A stretch of 44,067 nucleotides of DNA from Rhodoferax sp. (GTDB taxonomy: Bacteria; Pseudomonadota; Gammaproteobacteria; Burkholderiales; Burkholderiaceae_C). The stretch is taken from NCBI GenBank assembly GCA_030685025.1, contig JAUXWC010000166.1:1-44067 (forward strand). The letters are read 5' to 3'. The notes under the pieces were generated by a model, which saw nothing but the letters and a program-made list of their open reading frames with translations, searched no databases and had not been told where the DNA came from. Of the stretch, positions 24,100 to 34,354 are shown in pieces (position 1 is the stretch's first letter; each line of letters opens with the position of its first letter). The position numbers and the translations under genes were made by a program.

Positions 24100-26035
24100 G
24101 CAAGGTCACGAAGGCCCGGCGTGCAAACGAATACAAGGGGTCGTAGTCCAAGTAAGCCGGCCCGAGGTTTTGCACCACCAGGGCCAACTCCGCCTTGGCC
24201 GGGCCAAGCGTCATGGGTATTGCCACGCGCAGGTCGAGGCGCTCCTTGGAGGCCAGCACCGCAGCGCCCTGCAGCACCGCCGGTCCGCTCTTGTTGTAGC
24301 TCACGCTGGCCTGCGCGCGGTTGGAGAACTGATGCATCAGCACCAGGGACAAGGCGTTGTCCGCGGCCCCGTGCAGCGTGTCGTTGTTGAAGGAATCCGA
24401 TATTCTGGTGAAGCTCTGGTTGAACGTCACCTCACCGCCGCGCCAGGCGCGCCAATTGAGTTGGTACTCCAGACCCCGAATTCGGAAACGATCCTGGTTG
24501 ACATAGTCATACGGGCGTCGCGCCGGTGCTGGCAACTTGCGGTAGGCGCCAATGGCGTCGGACACCTTTTCATGGAACAAACGCACGTCCGCCTTCAAGC
24601 CTAAGCTCTGCCAGTCCGCGAGGTAACCCAACTCCCGCGTCAACAGGCTTTCCGGCCCCACCTGGCCGCTTGCCAAGGCGGTCACCTCCAGCAAGGCATT
24701 GGTCAGCGGGTGAAAGTAGCGCGTGTCGGCATGCTTCTCATAAGCACTGGGGGGCCGAAACGCCCGCGAGACACCCGCGCGCGCCGTCTGGCCGGGCGCA
24801 ACATGCCAGTTCAAGGCCAAGCGTGGTGCCAGAGTGTCGCCACTGAGCGAGCTGTGCTCGAACAAGCCCCCCGCATTGACGACCCAATTCGGGGCGGCGC
24901 GCCACTCCGCGTTGCCAAACAACCGGGTGAAATCAGTTCGAATCGCATCGGAGCGGTTGTAGACCGGCTGAGAACGCACCTGTTCGCTGCGAAACTCGGC
25001 GCCCCAGACGGTCCTTAAAGCCGCGCCGTGCCGCACCGTGTGTTGCAGCAACACATTGTGGTCCGTGGCCCTGCCGCCAAAATCAACGATCAAGCCGGGA
25101 ACGGGCGTGTAGCGAAAGTGGTCCGTGTAGCGCTCATGACTCAGTGAAAACTGGGCCGAGACCACCTGATCCGCGTCCAGCGTGCGTCGCCAGTCCACTT
25201 GCAGGTGGCGTGCGTGGTCGGTGCGCTGGCGAACCGGGTTGCCGACCCGCCCGACAAAGCCACGCGTGGCCGACGCCTCCACCACGCCAGCGCGCAACTC
25301 CAGCTCGTCACGCTCACTCAGGCGAAAGTCGACCCGTGTATTGAAGCGGCGCACCCGCGTGGGCCCCTCGGCGCCGACCAGTCCATCGTCGACCCGCTGA
25401 TCGGCCGACATCCGCAGTCCCAAGCCGGCGCCGGCGTAAGCCCAACGGGCGGCCAGGTCGCGCACGCCGTTTTGCCCACTGGTGACACCGATGGCCAAGC
25501 CCGGCGTGTCCTTGGTGTCGCGGCTGACGATGTTCACCACGCCCAGAAAGGCGCGCGCGCCATAGGCCGCCGAGTTGGAACCGCGCAGCACCTCGACACG
25601 TTCAATGTCGTCGAGCCCCAAGGTCTGAAGGCCCAACCCGGTGCTGCCCAGCAGGTACGAGGAATACACCGAACGGCCATCCACCAGCACCTGCAAACGG
25701 TTTGAAAACTCGCCATAGGCACCGTGGTAACTGGCCTGCTGCATGTCGCCAGCAAACGAGTTGCTGGTCTGAAACCCCGGCACCAAGCGCAGCAGGTCGG
25801 CCAGGTCGCGCGCGCCGGATTGACGAATCCAGTCACGGTCCAGGATGGTGACCGCACCAGGCGTCTCATCCAGGCGCTGAGGCAGCCGCGCCACCGACAG
25901 CACCATGGGCACCTCGGCCAGGAAGTCCTGCTCCGACAGCGCCACCGCCGGCTGCGCATGCGCGGCTGCGGCGCCCAACGCGCCCAACGCGCCCAACGCG
26001 ACCAACACCGCCACGACCATCCGCCGTTTGCCCAT
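24086..26035 (-). CDS. TonB-dependent outer-membrane receptor
   Basis: This 649-residue protein begins with a signal peptide ([18 protein letters not shown] ... AAAHAQ). A plug domain follows ([68 protein letters not shown]), then a 22-strand barrel pattern ([28 protein letters not shown]). It should import a scarce ligand using TonB energy. The start at 26035 is chosen because it begins the signal peptide; upstream in-frame residues do not fit. The last residue is His rather than the usual Phe/Trp. The substrate is unknown. The two following genes overlap it as one operon, implying that import and sensing of the same compound are linked. Confidence 0.93.
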   Translation of the reverse strand: MGKRRMVVAVLVALGALGALGAAAAHAQPAVALSEQDFLAEVPMVLSVARLPQRLDETPGAVTILDRDWIRQSGARDLADLLRLVPGFQTSNSFAGDMQQASYHGAYGEFSNRLQVLVDGRSVYSSYLLGSTGLGLQTLGLDDIERVEVLRGSNSAAYGARAFLGVVNIVSRDTKDTPGLAIGVTSGQNGVRDLAARWAYAGAGLGLRMSADQRVDDGLVGAEGPTRVRRFNTRVDFRLSERDELELRAGVVEASATRGFVGRVGNPVRQRTDHARHLQVDWRRTLDADQVVSAQFSLSHERYTDHFRYTPVPGLIVDFGGRATDHNVLLQHTVRHGAALRTVWGAEFRSEQVRSQPVYNRSDAIRTDFTRLFGNAEWRAAPNWVVNAGGLFEHSSLSGDTLAPRLALNWHVAPGQTARAGVSRAFRPPSAYEKHADTRYFHPLTNALLEVTALASGQVGPESLLTRELGYLADWQSLGLKADVRLFHEKVSDAIGAYRKLPAPARRPYDYVNQDRFRIRGLEYQLNWRAWRGGEVTFNQSFTRISDSFNNDTLHGAADNALSLVLMHQFSNRAQASVSYNKSGPAVLQGAAVLASKERLDLRVAIPMTLGPAKAELALVVQNLGPAYLDYDPLYSFARRAFVTLRVQH

Positions 26036-26115
26036 TTGCACCACTTTGCGCCCCCTTTCAAAGCCCACACCCGCCCAATGGGAACAGTGTGCCCCAAGCA
26101 GTGGACAATAGCACC

Positions 26116-27300
26116 ATGTCCGAAGCAAATACTCCTCGCATCGTGCCGCTGGTGGACCAACGCCACAGCCCCTTGGCGCTGCCCCCGGCCGCTTTGGAAG
26201 CCAGTCGCCGGATGGTGCCGGTGGGCGCGGTTCTGGACCAGTTGGACCGCCCCCTGCGCGATCTGCGCATCAGCGTCACCGACCGCTGCAACTTCCGCTG
26301 CAACTACTGCATGCCCAAGGAAGTGTTCGATAAGGACTACGCCTACCTGCCGCACGCCTCGCTGCTCTCATTTGAAGAGATCACGCGTCTCGCGCAGACG
26401 TTCGTGGCCCATGGCGTGCGCAAGATCCGCCTCACCGGCGGCGAGCCCTTGTTGCGCAAGAACGTCGAGGCGCTGGTCGGCCAACTCGCCGCGCTGCGCA
26501 CGGTGGACGGTCAGTCGCTGGACCTTACCCTCACCACCAACGGCTCGCTGCTGGCGCGCAAGGCCAAGAGCCTGCGCGCCGCTGGCCTGCAGCGCATCAC
26601 GGTGAGTCTGGATGGGCTCGACGATGCCGTGTTTCGCAGCATGAACGACGTGGATTTCCCGGTCTCCGATGTGCTCGACGGCATCGAGGCGGCACGTCGG
26701 GCCGGTTTCGGCCCCACCCGCGAAGGTGGCGTCGGCGGCCTGAAGATCAACATGGTGGTCAAGCGCGGCACCAACGAGCATGAAATCCTGCCGATGGCGC
26801 GGCATTTTCGCGGTAGCGGCATTGTGCTGCGTTTCATCGAGTACATGGACGTGGGTGCCACCAACGGCTGGCGCATGGACGAGGTGATGCCCTCGGCCGA
26901 GGTGATCGAGCTGATCCAGGCGCACCTGCCGCTGGTGCAGCTCGATCCCAGCGCGCCGGGCGAGACCGCCGAGCGCTGGGGTTATGCCGATGCCGATGGG
27001 CGGCATGATGCCAGCGCCGGTGAGATCGGTGTCATCAGCAGCGTCACGCAAGCCTTTTGCGGCGACTGCAACCGCGCACGCCTTTCGACCGAAGGCAAGC
27101 TCTACCTGTGCCTGTTCGCATCCAACGGTTACGACCTGCGCGCGCTGCTGCGCTCGGGCGCGTCCGACGCGGATCTCGCCTCCACGCTGGGCCACATCTG
27201 GCAGGGCCGCAACGACCGCTACTCGGATCTGCGCAGCGCGCTGGGGCCCGACACCAGCGGCGCCGGCCGGCGGGTTGAAATGAGTTACATCGGGGGCTGA
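26116..27300 (+). CDS. moaA: GTP 3',8-cyclase, molybdenum cofactor synthesis
   Basis: This 394-residue radical-SAM enzyme performs the first step of molybdopterin synthesis, turning GTP into 3',8-cyclo-H2GTP. The N-terminal [4Fe-4S] site is C-x3-C-x2-C in [17 protein letters not shown], the SLDGLD motif and NMVVKRG follow. The C-terminal cluster cysteines are in [21 protein letters not shown], and the protein ends in the conserved Gly-Gly tail (MSYIGG). It starts at ATG 26116; an N-terminal extension of about 45 residues before [14 protein letters not shown] is longer than in E. coli. It is divergent from the TonB receptor gene, and mobA follows 1 base after its stop. Confidence 0.96.
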   Translation: MSEANTPRIVPLVDQRHSPLALPPAALEASRRMVPVGAVLDQLDRPLRDLRISVTDRCNFRCNYCMPKEVFDKDYAYLPHASLLSFEEITRLAQTFVAHGVRKIRLTGGEPLLRKNVEALVGQLAALRTVDGQSLDLTLTTNGSLLARKAKSLRAAGLQRITVSLDGLDDAVFRSMNDVDFPVSDVLDGIEAARRAGFGPTREGGVGGLKINMVVKRGTNEHEILPMARHFRGSGIVLRFIEYMDVGATNGWRMDEVMPSAEVIELIQAHLPLVQLDPSAPGETAERWGYADADGRHDASAGEIGVISSVTQAFCGDCNRARLSTEGKLYLCLFASNGYDLRALLRSGASDADLASTLGHIWQGRNDRYSDLRSALGPDTSGAGRRVEMSYIGG

Positions 27301-27301
27301 C

Positions 27302-27976
27302 ATGACGACCGCCAACACCACAACGGCAGCCACGACTGCACCCACCATCGGGCCCGAAGACATCACCGCGCTGATTTTGGCCGGCGGGCGCGGCTCACGC
27401 ATGGGCGGCGTCGACAAAGGTCTGCAAAACTTCAACGGTCTGCCGCTGGCGCTGCACACGCTGGCGCGCTTGCAAATGGGTGGGCATGTCGGCCCGATCA
27501 TCGTCAACGCCAACCGGAATCTGGCAGCCTACGAGTCGCTGGGGGCCACCGTCTGGCCGGATTCGGTGGCCGACTACGCCGGGCCGCTGGCGGGCTTCCT
27601 GACCGGGCTGGAGCGCTGCGAAACACCCTATCTGGTCACGGCCCCGTGCGACACGCCATTGCTGCCGCTCGACCTGGTGGCACGCCTGGCCCAGGCCATG
27701 GCGCGGGAAGAGGCGCAGATCGCCATGGCCGCCGCGCCGGAACCCGGTCATGACGGTGTCGCGGCAACGCGGACCCAACCGGTCTTCTGCCTGCTGCGCG
27801 CGGACCTGCTGGAAAGCCTGAACGACTTCATCCAGCGTGGCGGACGCAAGATCGACGCCTGGACCGCCCTGCACCAGACCGTGATCGTGCCCTTTGACCT
27901 GGCTGGCGACGACCCCCATGCGTTCTTCAATGCCAACACGCTGGCCGAACTGCAGCACCTGGAATCCTTGACCTAA
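27302..27976 (+). CDS. mobA: Molybdenum cofactor guanylyltransferase
   Basis: This 224-residue protein carries the nucleotidyltransferase signature [19 protein letters not shown] near the N-terminus, [11 protein letters not shown] in the middle and the C-terminal [11 protein letters not shown]. MobA joins GMP to molybdopterin to make the guanine dinucleotide form used by DMSO-reductase-type enzymes. It begins 1 base after the moaA stop. A Thr/Ala-rich N-terminal stretch of about 20 residues precedes the catalytic domain. The neighbouring moeA gene belongs to the same pathway. Confidence 0.95.
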   Translation: MTTANTTTAATTAPTIGPEDITALILAGGRGSRMGGVDKGLQNFNGLPLALHTLARLQMGGHVGPIIVNANRNLAAYESLGATVWPDSVADYAGPLAGFLTGLERCETPYLVTAPCDTPLLPLDLVARLAQAMAREEAQIAMAAAPEPGHDGVAATRTQPVFCLLRADLLESLNDFIQRGGRKIDAWTALHQTVIVPFDLAGDDPHAFFNANTLAELQHLESLT

Positions 27977-27984
27977 TCACTTGA

Positions 27985-28022
27985 GGACAGAGCGGCTCGC
28001 TGCGCGTAGCATCGGTCTGTCC
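27985..28022. other. Inverted repeat between mobA and moeA
   Basis: GGACAGA (27985-27991) and TCTGTCC (28016-28022) form a 7-bp perfect stem around a 24-base loop between mobA and moeA. There is no T run, so it is not a convincing intrinsic terminator. It may attenuate read-through or regulate moeA. Confidence 0.3.
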
Positions 28023-28063
28023 CGCAAAACTTCACAAAGGGTCCCAGCGGCCCGACGCAGGCG

Positions 28064-29329
28064 ATGAAAACAATCGAACAAATCGCAGCCGAACTGCAGG
28101 GTTACGACCCCCAGTCGCTGCCCGCTGACGCGGTGCTAGCGTTTCTCGCCAAGCTGGTGGAGCCGGTGCACGAGAGCGAGGTGGTGGGCGTGTTCGACGC
28201 ACTGGGACGGGTGTTGGCCCAGGACGTAGTCTCACCGATCAGCGTGCCCCCGCATGACAACTCCGCGATGGACGGTTTCGCCTTCGATGGTGGGCAGTTG
28301 CAAGCAAACCAGCCGCTCGCCCTGCAAGTGGTCGGTACCGCGCTGGCGGGCAAAGCCTGGCTGGGCACGGTAAGCGCGAGCCAGTGCGTCAAGATTATGA
28401 CGGGCGCTGTCATGCCGGTGGGGCTGGACACCGTGGTACCGCAAGAGCTGGCACAGGTCAGCGACAGCCATATCAGCATCGCGCCGGACCTGATCCAGCG
28501 CGGCGACAACCGGCGCATGCTCGGCGAAGACCTGCTGCAGGGGCACAGTGCGCTACAAAAAGGAGAGCTGCTCACGCCCGCTGCGCTGGGTCTGCTGGCC
28601 AGTCTGGGTATTGCCTCGGTGCCGGTTCTGCGTCGCCTGCGGGTGGCGTATTTCTCCACCGGCGACGAAATTCTGAGCCTGGGCGAAGCCCCCCGAGAAG
28701 GCGCGGTATTTGACAGCAACCGCTACACCGTGTTTGGCCTGCTGACCCGACTGGGCGTGCAGGTCATCGACCTGGGGGTGGTGCCCGATGACCCGGCCCG
28801 TTTGGAAGCTGCCTTTGCACAGGCCGCCGACCAGGCCGACGCCATCATTACCAGCGGCGGTGTGAGTGTGGGCGAGGCTGATTACACCAAGACCATCATG
28901 AAAAAGCTCGGCGACGTGGCGTTCTGGAAAATCGCCATGCGCCCCGGTCGGCCGATGGCGGTGGGGCGCATCGGAAAGGCGATCCTGTTCGGCCTGCCGG
29001 GCAACCCGGTGGCGGTGATGGTGACGTTTCTGGCGTTTGTTCGCCCGGCCCTGCTGCAAATGATGGGTTGCAGGGCCGCTGCCACGCCTCTGCTCAGGGC
29101 GCGCAGCCTGGAGCCGATACGCAAGAAGCCGGGCCGCACCGAGTACCAGCGCGGCATCGTGCGCGGCGGTGCCGACGGCTGCCTGCAAGTTGCCACCACC
29201 GGCAACCAGGGCTCGGGCGTGCTCCGCTCAATGGTTCAGGCCAACGGCCTGATCGTGCTGCACCATGCGCAGGGCAATGTGGCGGTGGGCGATGAGGTGG
29301 ATGTGATGATGTTTGATGGGGTGATTTGA
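28064..29329 (+). CDS. moeA: Molybdopterin molybdenumtransferase
   Basis: This 421-residue protein inserts molybdenum into adenylylated molybdopterin. Visible motifs are the N-terminal PLxxxDNSAMDGFAF (VPPHDNSAMDGFAF), IMTGAVMPVGLDTVVPQE, the MPT-binding segment ITSGGVSVGEADYTK and GLPGNPVAVMVTF, followed by a C-terminal beta domain. It lies 87 bases after mobA, in the same direction, probably in the same transcript. Length and motif order are normal for MoeA. Confidence 0.96.
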   Translation: MKTIEQIAAELQGYDPQSLPADAVLAFLAKLVEPVHESEVVGVFDALGRVLAQDVVSPISVPPHDNSAMDGFAFDGGQLQANQPLALQVVGTALAGKAWLGTVSASQCVKIMTGAVMPVGLDTVVPQELAQVSDSHISIAPDLIQRGDNRRMLGEDLLQGHSALQKGELLTPAALGLLASLGIASVPVLRRLRVAYFSTGDEILSLGEAPREGAVFDSNRYTVFGLLTRLGVQVIDLGVVPDDPARLEAAFAQAADQADAIITSGGVSVGEADYTKTIMKKLGDVAFWKIAMRPGRPMAVGRIGKAILFGLPGNPVAVMVTFLAFVRPALLQMMGCRAAATPLLRARSLEPIRKKPGRTEYQRGIVRGGADGCLQVATTGNQGSGVLRSMVQANGLIVLHHAQGNVAVGDEVDVMMFDGVI

Positions 29330-29343
29330 GTTTGCGGTTGGCG

Positions 29344-29489
29344 CGCGGCACCAAACCAAGCCCACGTCTTTTGTCCTCTTTTGCTCGTTTTTCGAGGATG
29401 GTTTGTTTCCCCCACTCGCGGCACCACGCCAACCTTCTGCCTTTTGTCCTCTTTTGCTCGCCTTTCGAGCATGGTTTGTTTCCCCCACT
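29344..29489. repeat. 73-bp tandem duplication
   Basis: Two adjacent copies with a period of 73 bp (29344-29416 and 29417-29489), each containing TTTTGTCCTCTTTTGCTCG, a CGAG-rich segment and ATGGTTTGTTTCCCCCACTC, differ at several positions. The array runs directly into the left end of the MITE-like element at 29490. Open frames read across it on the minus strand are artefacts of the repetition. Confidence 0.8.
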
Positions 29490-29867
29490 CACTCCCCCAG
29501 CCCCTCTCCCGCCCCGCCGGGCGGAAGAGGGGAGCTTCATTTGACCGCGCGTTGAACCACTGGGTAAACCGGGAGCCGTTGAAATCGTCGTTGGCTCGGC
29601 AGGAACTCAGGGTGCGAGTTCCGAGCGCCGGAGGCGAATTCGATAGTTCGAGGTGAAGTCTGCTTCTTCCCCGTGCCTCGTCGCTGACGCGCAGCCGTCA
29701 GCCAGCGCGTGCGCTCAAATCTCAAATCCAGCTACGACCGGTGGTGACCCATCTTGCCGACCGGTGGCAGTCGCGACGCTCGCGCCGTGAACGCGTTGGT
29801 CGAGACCAGAAACCAAATGAGGCTCCCCTCTTCCGCCCGGCGGGGCGGGAGAGGGGCTGGGGGAGTG
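29490..29867. mobile_element. MITE-like element, copy B (complete, inverted)
   Basis: This 378-bp element has 51-bp terminal inverted repeats (29490-29540 and 29817-29867) differing at one base. At this site the outer flanks CCCCCACT (29482-29489) and AGTGGGGG (29868-29875) extend the inverted repeat by a further 8 bp. Its interior is the reverse complement of copy A at 19682-20072. It fills most of the 606-base gap between moeA and the RND transporter gene. The remaining bases 29868-29935 show nothing beyond possible transcription end sequences. Confidence 0.85.
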
Positions 29868-29935
29868 AGTGGGGGAAGCAGGACCCAGCGTAGCTGCGGC
29901 GGAAACCGCACCGTCAAAAACAAAAAACCCAGCCC

Positions 29936-32900
29936 CTACTTCGCCACCACCTCACCCGCCGGGCGCGCCGCATCGGGCGAGACCGGCAAGGCATCGCGCT
30001 CCGGCGCAGTGATCGCTCCTGGCACGGCCTTGCGCGCAAACAGGGTGTACATGGTGGGCACCACAAAGATCGTCAGCAAGGTGCCCAAGGACATGCCGCC
30101 CACAATCACCCAGCCGATCTGAATACGGCTCTCGGCCCCGGCTCCCGTGGACAACGCCAAGGGCACTGCACCCAGCACCATCGCGCCAGTGGTCATCAGG
30201 ATGGGGCGCAAGCGCTGTGTCGCCGCTTGCACCACCGCGTCGATCATGGACAGGCCCTGCTCACGCAACTGGTTGCTGAACTCCACGATCAGGATGCCGT
30301 GTTTGGTAATCAGGCCAACCAGCGTGATCAGGCCAATCTGGGAATAAACGTTGAGCGAGCCGCCGCTCCACTTGAGCGCGAGCAAGGCGCCAATCATCGA
30401 CAAGGGCACCGACAGCATGATCACCAAGGGGTCGACAAAGCTCTCGAACTGGGCCGCCAGCACCAGAAAGATGAACACCAGGGCCAGCACGAACACGATC
30501 GCCAGGGAGCCCTGCGAATTCCTGAACTCACGCGAGCTGCCGTTCAGGTCTGTGGTGTAGCCCGGTTTAAGTACCTTCGCTGCGGTGGCGTTGAGGTAGG
30601 TCAAGGCCTGTCCCAACGAGTAATCGGGCGCCAGATTGGCAGTGATGCTGACCGAACGGCGTTGGCCAAAGTGGTTGAGTTCGCGTGGCGCCACCGCCTC
30701 GCGCACCTTGACCAGGGAGGCCAGGGGAATCATCGTCTCGTTGCGGCCCCGTACAAAAATGCGCTCGATGTCTTGCGGCGTATTGCGTCCGGTGTCCTGG
30801 ATTTGCACGATCACGTCAAATTGCTCGGCATCGCGTTTGTAGCGCGTGACCTGGCGTCCACCCAACATGGTCTCGACGGCACGCGCCACCACCTCGACAC
30901 TCACGCCCAGGTCGGCCGCCTTCTCGCGGTCGACATCAATCTTGAGTTCGGGCTTGTTCAGACGCAAGTCCATATCGGGCGTCAGGATGCCAGGGTTGTT
31001 GGCGATCTCGTCCATGAATTGGCGGGCCACCGCGTTGAGCGCTTGGTAGCTCTCGGAGGTGACGATCACGAAGTTGATCGGTCGCTCCCGAAAGCCCTGT
31101 CCGAGCGAGGGCGGCGTGATGGGAAACGCGTTGACGCCCGCCAGGCTGCTAAACCCTGGCTGCATCAGGCGCGCCAGCTCCAAGGTCGTTCGCTGACGCT
31201 CCTTCCAGTCGGTGGTGCGGTAGAACACATTGGCCTGCGACACGGTGGGATTGCCAGCGGTCACGAAAATGCGGTCAAACTCCTTGTACTGTGCGCCTTG
31301 GCGCTCCATCTCGTTGACGTAGCGCGAGGTGTAGTCCAGTGTCGAGCCATCAGGCGCGCTGACCACGGCCAGGATCACGCCACGGTCTTCCAGCGGTGCC
31401 AGTTCGCTCTTCATGCCCGGCAAGATCAGGTAGATCGCCGCCGCGCAGACCAGCATCACCGCCACCACGATCAGGCGCGGATTGCACACCCAGCGCTTGA
31501 ACAGCGTGCCTGCGCCGACGCCCGACGGCAACGACCTACCGCTGCCGATCAACCAACGCAAGGCGTCCGAGTAGCGCCGCGTCAGGGCACGCAGCACCCG
31601 CTCCATGCCGCGGTCGAACCAACCCGGGTTGGGGTTATGCCGCAGCAGCTTCGATGAGAGCATGGGCGACAGTGTCAGCGCGACAAGGCCCGACACCACC
31701 ACGGCCCCGGCCAGCGCCAGCGCAAACTCCACGAACAGACGCCCGGTGCGCCCCGGTGTAAAGGCCAGCGGCGCGTAAACTGCCACCAGCGTCAGGGTCA
31801 TGCTGACCACCGCAAAACCAACCTCTCGCGTGCCCTTGATCGCCGCCGAGAAGGGGTCCAGGCCCTCCTCAATGTGCCGATAGATGTTCTCCAGCACCAC
31901 GATGGCGTCATCCACCACCAGTCCAATCGCCAGCACCAGGGCCAGCAGGGTGAGCGTGTTGATGGTGAATCCGGCCAGCGCCATCATGGCAAAGGTGCCA
32001 ATCAGACTGATCGGAATCGTGATGATGGGAATGATGGAGGCGCGCAAGGTGCGCAGGAACACAAAGATCACCAGCGCCACCAGCGCCACGGCCTCGAAGA
32101 TGGTCTTGTAAACATTCTCGATCGAGCGCGCGATGAACACCGAGTTGTCGTTGGCCACGTCAATCGTCAGGCCCGGTGGCAGATCGGCCCTGAGCTTGGG
32201 CAGCATGTCCCGAACGCCTTTGGACAGCACCAGCGGATTCGCGGTGGCCTGCCGAATGACGCCCACCGAGATCGCGGCGCGGCCATTTAGCCGCACGCTG
32301 CTGCGCTCCTCCGCCGCGCCTTCCTGGATGCGCGCCACATCGCGCAAGCGCACCGGCGAGCCATTCACGGTCCGGATGACGATCTCGCCAAACTGGGCCG
32401 GGCGTGTCAGTTCGGTCTGCGAGGTGACACTGAACTCACGCGTGCTCGACTCAATGCGCCCGGCCGGCACCTCGATGTTGCTGCGCCGGATTGCATCCTC
32501 GGCGTCTTGGGTGGTAAGTTTGTAGGCAGCCAATCGGTCCGGGTCGAGCCAGATCCGCATCGCGTACTTGCGCTCGCCGAAAATTCGCACGTCAGCGGCA
32601 CCGGTCACGGTTTGCAGTTGCGGCTTGACGATGCGATTGAGCAAGTCGTTGATCTGCAAGGGATTGAGGGTGTCGCTGGAGAACGCCAGCCAGATCACCG
32701 GAAAGGCGTCGGCCTCCACCTTGGCAATCACCGGCTCGTCAATCGCCTGGGGCAAGCGGTTGCGCACCCGCGCGGTGCGGTCGCGCACCTCGGCGGCCGC
32801 CGCATCGGCGTCCTTTTCCAGGCGAAAACGCACGCTGATCTGGGCCTGCTCGGCGCGACTCAGCGAGGTGATGACGTCCACCCCGTCGATACCCGCAATC

Positions 32901-33109
32901 GAGTCTTCCAGCGTCTTGGCGACCTGCGATTCCACCACTTCGGCGGAGGCGCCGGCATACCGCACACTGACCGTGACCACCGGCTCGTCGATTTTGGGGT
33001 ACTCGCGCACTGATAGCCGGTTGAAGCTGACCATGCCAATCAGCAGGATCAACAAAGACAGCACCGTGGCCAACACGGGCCTGCGCACGGAGACTTCGGC
33101 CAGTTGCAT
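29936..33109 (-). CDS. RND efflux transporter, inner-membrane subunit (AcrB/MexB-type)
   Basis: This 1057-residue protein belongs to the HAE1-type RND pumps. The N-terminal MQLAEVSVRRPVLATVLSLLILLIGMVSF starts transmembrane helix 1. The two large periplasmic loops (about residues 35-330 and 560-870) and twelve helices are visible. The proton-relay Asp pair is in LAIGLVVDDAIVVLENIYRHIEEG. Such pumps expel drugs, dyes or metabolites with a periplasmic adaptor and an outer-membrane channel. The adaptor gene lies upstream with a 3-base gap; no outer-membrane factor gene is present here. Substrates are not predictable. Confidence 0.95.
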   Translation of the reverse strand: MQLAEVSVRRPVLATVLSLLILLIGMVSFNRLSVREYPKIDEPVVTVSVRYAGASAEVVESQVAKTLEDSIAGIDGVDVITSLSRAEQAQISVRFRLEKDADAAAAEVRDRTARVRNRLPQAIDEPVIAKVEADAFPVIWLAFSSDTLNPLQINDLLNRIVKPQLQTVTGAADVRIFGERKYAMRIWLDPDRLAAYKLTTQDAEDAIRRSNIEVPAGRIESSTREFSVTSQTELTRPAQFGEIVIRTVNGSPVRLRDVARIQEGAAEERSSVRLNGRAAISVGVIRQATANPLVLSKGVRDMLPKLRADLPPGLTIDVANDNSVFIARSIENVYKTIFEAVALVALVIFVFLRTLRASIIPIITIPISLIGTFAMMALAGFTINTLTLLALVLAIGLVVDDAIVVLENIYRHIEEGLDPFSAAIKGTREVGFAVVSMTLTLVAVYAPLAFTPGRTGRLFVEFALALAGAVVVSGLVALTLSPMLSSKLLRHNPNPGWFDRGMERVLRALTRRYSDALRWLIGSGRSLPSGVGAGTLFKRWVCNPRLIVVAVMLVCAAAIYLILPGMKSELAPLEDRGVILAVVSAPDGSTLDYTSRYVNEMERQGAQYKEFDRIFVTAGNPTVSQANVFYRTTDWKERQRTTLELARLMQPGFSSLAGVNAFPITPPSLGQGFRERPINFVIVTSESYQALNAVARQFMDEIANNPGILTPDMDLRLNKPELKIDVDREKAADLGVSVEVVARAVETMLGGRQVTRYKRDAEQFDVIVQIQDTGRNTPQDIERIFVRGRNETMIPLASLVKVREAVAPRELNHFGQRRSVSITANLAPDYSLGQALTYLNATAAKVLKPGYTTDLNGSSREFRNSQGSLAIVFVLALVFIFLVLAAQFESFVDPLVIMLSVPLSMIGALLALKWSGGSLNVYSQIGLITLVGLITKHGILIVEFSNQLREQGLSMIDAVVQAATQRLRPILMTTGAMVLGAVPLALSTGAGAESRIQIGWVIVGGMSLGTLLTIFVVPTMYTLFARKAVPGAITAPERDALPVSPDAARPAGEVVAK

Positions 33110-33112
33110 GGC

Positions 33113-34354
33113 TCAGCTCCCCGACAAACAGGGATTCGGCCCGGCGTCGGCCCGCGCTTGCGCGATGGCTGCGGATGGTTTGTCGGCCTTGGCGGCTGGC
33201 GCTGCACCCGGTGCGCCAGCGTTGCCCGTTGGCGCCTTGCCGAACTCGGCCACCCGCACGGCCGTGCCATCCTTCTGCACCCGTTGCTGGCCGGCGATGA
33301 CCACCAGATCCCCCTCCTCCAGCCCTTCCAGAATCTCCACCCGGCCTGGCTTGCGGATGCCCAGCTTGACATCCACGCGTTGCGCCACCATGGTGTCCTT
33401 GTCGGCACCGGGCGTGAGCTTGATCACGAACTGCCGGTTGCCCTGCGGCACCAAGGCTTCCTCCGGGATGACCCGTGCCTTGTCGCGTTCGCCAAACACC
33501 GCGTTGACCCGCGCAAACATGCCCGGGCGCAACTGCAACTGACGGTTGTCCACGCAGCCGCGCACCGAGACCGAGCGCCCGCTGGCGTCAATCTGCGGGT
33601 CAATGGCCTGCACCACCGCACTGAATCGGCGCCCCGGCACGGCGTCCAGGTCGAGCATGGCAATCTGGCCCTTCTTGATCTTGCCTTGCAGGCGCTCGGG
33701 CAAACGGAAGTCGACATACACCGCGTCCATGTCCTCAATATTGACCACGTCCGTGCCATCCTTCAAGTAGTCCCCAACGCTAACGTTGCGAATGCCCACG
33801 ATGCCGTCAAATGGCGCCACCAGTTTCAGGCGCGCGGCACTCACCTGCGTCAGGGCCAGCTTGGCCTGCGCCACTTCCAGCGCCGCGGCGCTTTCGTCGA
33901 CCGATCGCTGGCTGATGAATTTCTGCGCCACCAATTCCTGATTGCGCTGATGATTGGCCAGAGCGATCGACAACTCCGCCTGGCTTTGCTTGATCTGCGC
34001 CTGCGGCAACTGATCGTCCAGTTGCAGCAGAAGTTGGCCTTTCTTTACCCGCTCACCATCACGGAAATTGAGCTGCGCGACGCGCCCGCTCACCTCCGGG
34101 CGCAGCATCACCCCTTGGCGTGAGCGCAAAGTGCCAACCGCCTGGGTCTCGTCGCTAAGCTTCATCACCTCGACTCGGGCCACTTCCACCACTGGCGCAC
34201 GGGCGGTGGCGCCCGGCGCCGCAGCGGACGGCCCGGTCGTGGCCGAGCCGCCGGCCCCCGTCTGGCCGGGCCTTTGAATCCACCACGCCATGCCCAAAGC
34301 GGCAACGACACCCATGACAAGCAACAGGGGAAAGAGGATCTTTTTAGGGCTCAT
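33113..34354 (-). CDS. RND efflux periplasmic adaptor (membrane fusion protein)
   Basis: This 413-residue protein has an N-terminal membrane anchor (ILFPLLLVMGVVAALGMAWW), a lipoyl/barrel-sandwich part (VEVARVEVMKLSDETQAVGTLRSRQGVMLRPEVSGRVAQLNFRDG), an alpha-hairpin (LSIALANHQRNQELVAQKFISQRSVDESAAALEVAQAKL), the second lipoyl half (LVAPFDGIVGIRNVSVGDYLKDG) and beta-barrel domains. It connects the RND transporter to an outer-membrane channel. The start at 34354 places the anchor at the N-terminus; an upstream in-frame start would add 14 residues. The C-terminus is rich in Ala and Gly. The operon order adaptor-transporter is usual. Confidence 0.93.
   Translation of the reverse strand: MSPKKILFPLLLVMGVVAALGMAWWIQRPGQTGAGGSATTGPSAAAPGATARAPVVEVARVEVMKLSDETQAVGTLRSRQGVMLRPEVSGRVAQLNFRDGERVKKGQLLLQLDDQLPQAQIKQSQAELSIALANHQRNQELVAQKFISQRSVDESAAALEVAQAKLALTQVSAARLKLVAPFDGIVGIRNVSVGDYLKDGTDVVNIEDMDAVYVDFRLPERLQGKIKKGQIAMLDLDAVPGRRFSAVVQAIDPQIDASGRSVSVRGCVDNRQLQLRPGMFARVNAVFGERDKARVIPEEALVPQGNRQFVIKLTPGADKDTMVAQRVDVKLGIRKPGRVEILEGLEEGDLVVIAGQQRVQKDGTAVRVAEFGKAPTGNAGAPGAAPAAKADKPSAAIAQARADAGPNPCLSGS

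Noticed and set aside
30227-31657. 476-codon plus-strand open frame inside the RND transporter gene
   Set aside because: It is a His/Gln/Arg-rich shadow frame of a well-conserved minus-strand RND gene; no domain or start context supports it.
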